The position numbers and the translations under genes were made by a program. The notes beneath the pieces are model-generated. The model worked only from the letters and a program-made list of their open reading frames with translations, made no database searches and was not told where the DNA came from. This document shows, in pieces, positions 62,586 through 64,000 of a stretch of DNA of 64,000 bases. The stretch is from Pontibacter amylolyticus (GTDB taxonomy: Bacteria; Bacteroidota; Bacteroidia; Cytophagales; Hymenobacteraceae). Where the stretch lies: NCBI RefSeq assembly GCF_014638845.1, contig NZ_BMFP01000002.1, forward strand, positions 62,001-126,000, written 5' to 3'. The number at the start of each line of letters is the position of its first letter. The first letter of the stretch is position 1.

Positions 62586-62771
62586 TCACCTGAATAGTGC
62601 TTTACAAGTCGCTACCTGTTCTTGCCCAAAACACACTTGTACATACCCCGCGCGCAACTCACGCTTTTTAATCAGCGGTTTTTGAGGCTCGAGCTGCAAA
62701 TTCGCCCTAGCTAGTAGATTATATGCCTCCCCCGCAACTTTCTCCCTCTTCTCCCAGTTCTGATAAAACAT
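62586..62771 (-). CDS. Possible small protein (low confidence)
   Basis: A 61-residue open frame with a lysine- and arginine-rich, plausibly helical sequence (MFYQNWEKREKVAGEAYNLL...). It diverges from mfd. No family resemblance is evident and it could be chance. It is listed because it occupies most of a 344-bp gap. The rest of that gap holds a short hairpin at 62539-62556 and the mfd promoter region. Confidence 0.3.
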   Translation of the reverse strand: MFYQNWEKREKVAGEAYNLLARANLQLEPQKPLIKKRELRAGYVQVCFGQEQVATCKALFR

Positions 62772-62781
62772 TATCTTGTAG

Positions 62782-62789
62782 TATCTTTG
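62782..62789 (+). promoter_or_regulatory. -7 box (TATCTTTG) upstream of mfd
   Basis: TATCTTTG matches the -7 consensus 78 bp before the mfd ATG. There is no exact TTG at the -33 distance; a TTCTG lies near it, as upstream of the SpoU-family gene. Confidence 0.4.
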
Positions 62790-62867
62790 TAAACTACAAC
62801 CAGCAGAACACGACTCCCGAAAAGTCCTGTGTTCTGCCTTTGCTGTTTTGTGACTTTTTGAACTGAA

Positions 62868-64000
62868 TGAAAGTAACTGATTTTCTAGAGCTGTACCGAC
62901 TTGACGGGGTGGTGCAGACCATTGCCGAGCGACTCAAAGCCGATAAACCCTACCGTCTGCAGCTCAAGGGCATGGCGGGCAGCTTAGATGCCGTGATGGC
63001 CTCGGCCGTCTATACCTTGCACCCGCAGCACCAACTCTTCGTTTTGCACGACAAAGAGGAGGCGGCTTATTTCTATACCGATCTCAAAAACCTGCTTGGC
63101 GACGAGAAGGAGGTGATGCTGTTCCCGACGTCCTACAAGCGGCCCTACAGTTTCGACGATACAGAGAACGCCAATATCCTGATGCGGGCCGAGGTGCTCA
63201 ACCGCCTCAACACCAAATCCGACAAAGGCGAGCTGATCGTGACCTACCCCGAGGCACTCACCGAAAAGGTGATCAACAAAAAGTCGCTGGTGGAGAACAC
63301 GCTGGGCGCGAAGGTAGGCGAAAAGCTGGATGTGAATTTCCTGAGCGAGATGCTGGCCGAGTATGGCTTCGAGCGGACGGAGTTTGTGTACGAAGCGGGC
63401 CAGTACGCCGTGCGCGGCGGCATTGTGGACGTGTTCTCTTACGCCAACGACCTGCCCTACCGCATCGAGCTTTTCGGCGACGAGATCGAGAGTATCCGCT
63501 CTTTCGACCCCGACACGCAGCTGTCGGTGGAGACGAAGAAAAGCATCTCGATCATACCCAACGTACAGACCAAACTCCTGCAGGAAACCCGTGAGGCTTT
63601 CCTAGACTTCCTACCGAAGAACACGGCCATTTGGTTTAAGGATGTGCGCCAGACGCTGGACGTGATCGATGAGTATTTCGACAAGGCAGCACAGGCCTTT
63701 GAGAAGCTGATGGCAGGCAGCGGCGGCACTCAGATCGTGTCGGACCCGGAGCAGCTGTTTCAGACGCAGAAGCAGTTCAAGAAGCTGCTCGAGAAGTTCA
63801 GCATCGTGGAGTTTGGCAAGCGCTTCAATTACAAAGACACCGAGGTGCTGCAATTCCAGTCCAAGCCGCAGCCTTCGTTCAACAAAGATTTCAACCGGCT
63901 GGTAAAAGACCTGCACGAGCAGCAGAGCAAGGGCTTTGTCAACGTCATCGCCACCGATTCGCCACGCCAGATCAACCGCCTCACCACCATCTTCGACGAG
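62868..64000 (+). CDS. mfd: Transcription-repair coupling factor Mfd, N-terminal part (partial)
   Basis: The frame is open from ATG 62868 to the window edge (377 codons). It begins with the UvrB-homology module: VVQTIAERLKADKPYRLQLKGMAGSLDAVMA and ILMRAEVLNRLN. The conserved YEAGQYAVRGGIVDVFSY and YRIELFGDEIESIRSFD motifs at about 171-215 are diagnostic of Mfd/UvrB. The RNA-polymerase-interaction and translocase domains lie beyond the window. Mfd displaces stalled RNA polymerase and recruits UvrAB. Confidence 0.96.

Noticed and set aside
1..64000. CRISPR arrays, prophage or complete insertion sequences
   Set aside because: No regularly spaced direct repeats, no cas, phage structural or transposase genes, and no terminal repeats flanking a transposase were found.

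Overview
The window looks like chromosomal DNA of a Bacteroidota bacterium, most likely a Cytophagales/Hymenobacteraceae member close to Pontibacter. That placement is inferred from gene content and remembered family resemblance, not from a database search. Supporting signs are: promoters with the Bacteroidota -33 TTG / -7 TAnnTTTG pattern; few Shine-Dalgarno sequences; two TonB-dependent receptors with N-terminal carboxypeptidase-like domains; the purH-mreBCD-mrdA-rodA block; and many dispersed intergenic repeats typical of this phylum. Most of the window is gene-dense, moderately GC-rich core genome.

Layout. 1-4.5 kb: cytochrome c maturation genes (ccmB end, ccmC, a CcmD-like gene, ccmE with a CxxxY heme handle, ccmF). 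4.6-6.7 kb: two lower-GC glycosyltransferase genes. 6.7-10.1 kb: a DUF2520 oxidoreductase, fdx, iscX, kdsC, a cold-shock protein and a UbiA prenyltransferase. 10.4-12.8 kb: a Fur-family regulator and small DUF4442, DUF1697 and DUF1801 proteins. 12.8-21.0 kb: purN and purH, then the elongasome operon mreB-mreC-mreD-mrdA-rodA. 21.3-26.0 kb: a DUF4242 protein, an isolated degenerate TcmP-like protein, two tRNA genes (Leu-TAA and Gly-GCC) each with its own terminator, and mutS. 26-38 kb: an rRNA/tRNA methyltransferase, a TonB-dependent receptor, an M19 dipeptidase, an M28 membrane peptidase, terC and yajQ, with copies of a roughly 255-bp repeat in opposite orientations about 11 kb apart. 38-48.5 kb: GNAT, a lipocalin, a second TonB-dependent receptor, a five-gene membrane-protein operon (DUF2157-DUF4401-GDYXXLXY plus two unknowns), and a Crp/Fnr regulator next to a perfect 18-bp palindrome in front of a YiaA/B gene. 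48.5-51.3 kb: a visibly AT-rich block of four small genes with a cassette-like hairpin, probably acquired. 51.3-64 kb: gluQ, DUF2911, an MscS channel, a PepSY-like protein, an ABC exporter, a lipoprotein, a J-domain protein, a CPBP membrane protease, an RsbQ-like hydrolase and the start of mfd.

The strongest unexplained signal is a short DNA word rather than a gene. GGTATA/TATACC, usually extended to CAGGTATAG/CTATACCTG, occurs about 165 times by eye in 64 kb, against about 31 expected for a hexamer on both strands. Its complete palindrome GGTATACC occurs at 13 sites, against about one expected. It lies in coding and non-coding DNA and in several reading frames, often forcing the rare Ile codon ATA. 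It repeatedly sits directly after stop codons, just before start codons and inside terminator loops. This resembles a highly iterated, HIP1-like genomic word whose function is unknown to me.
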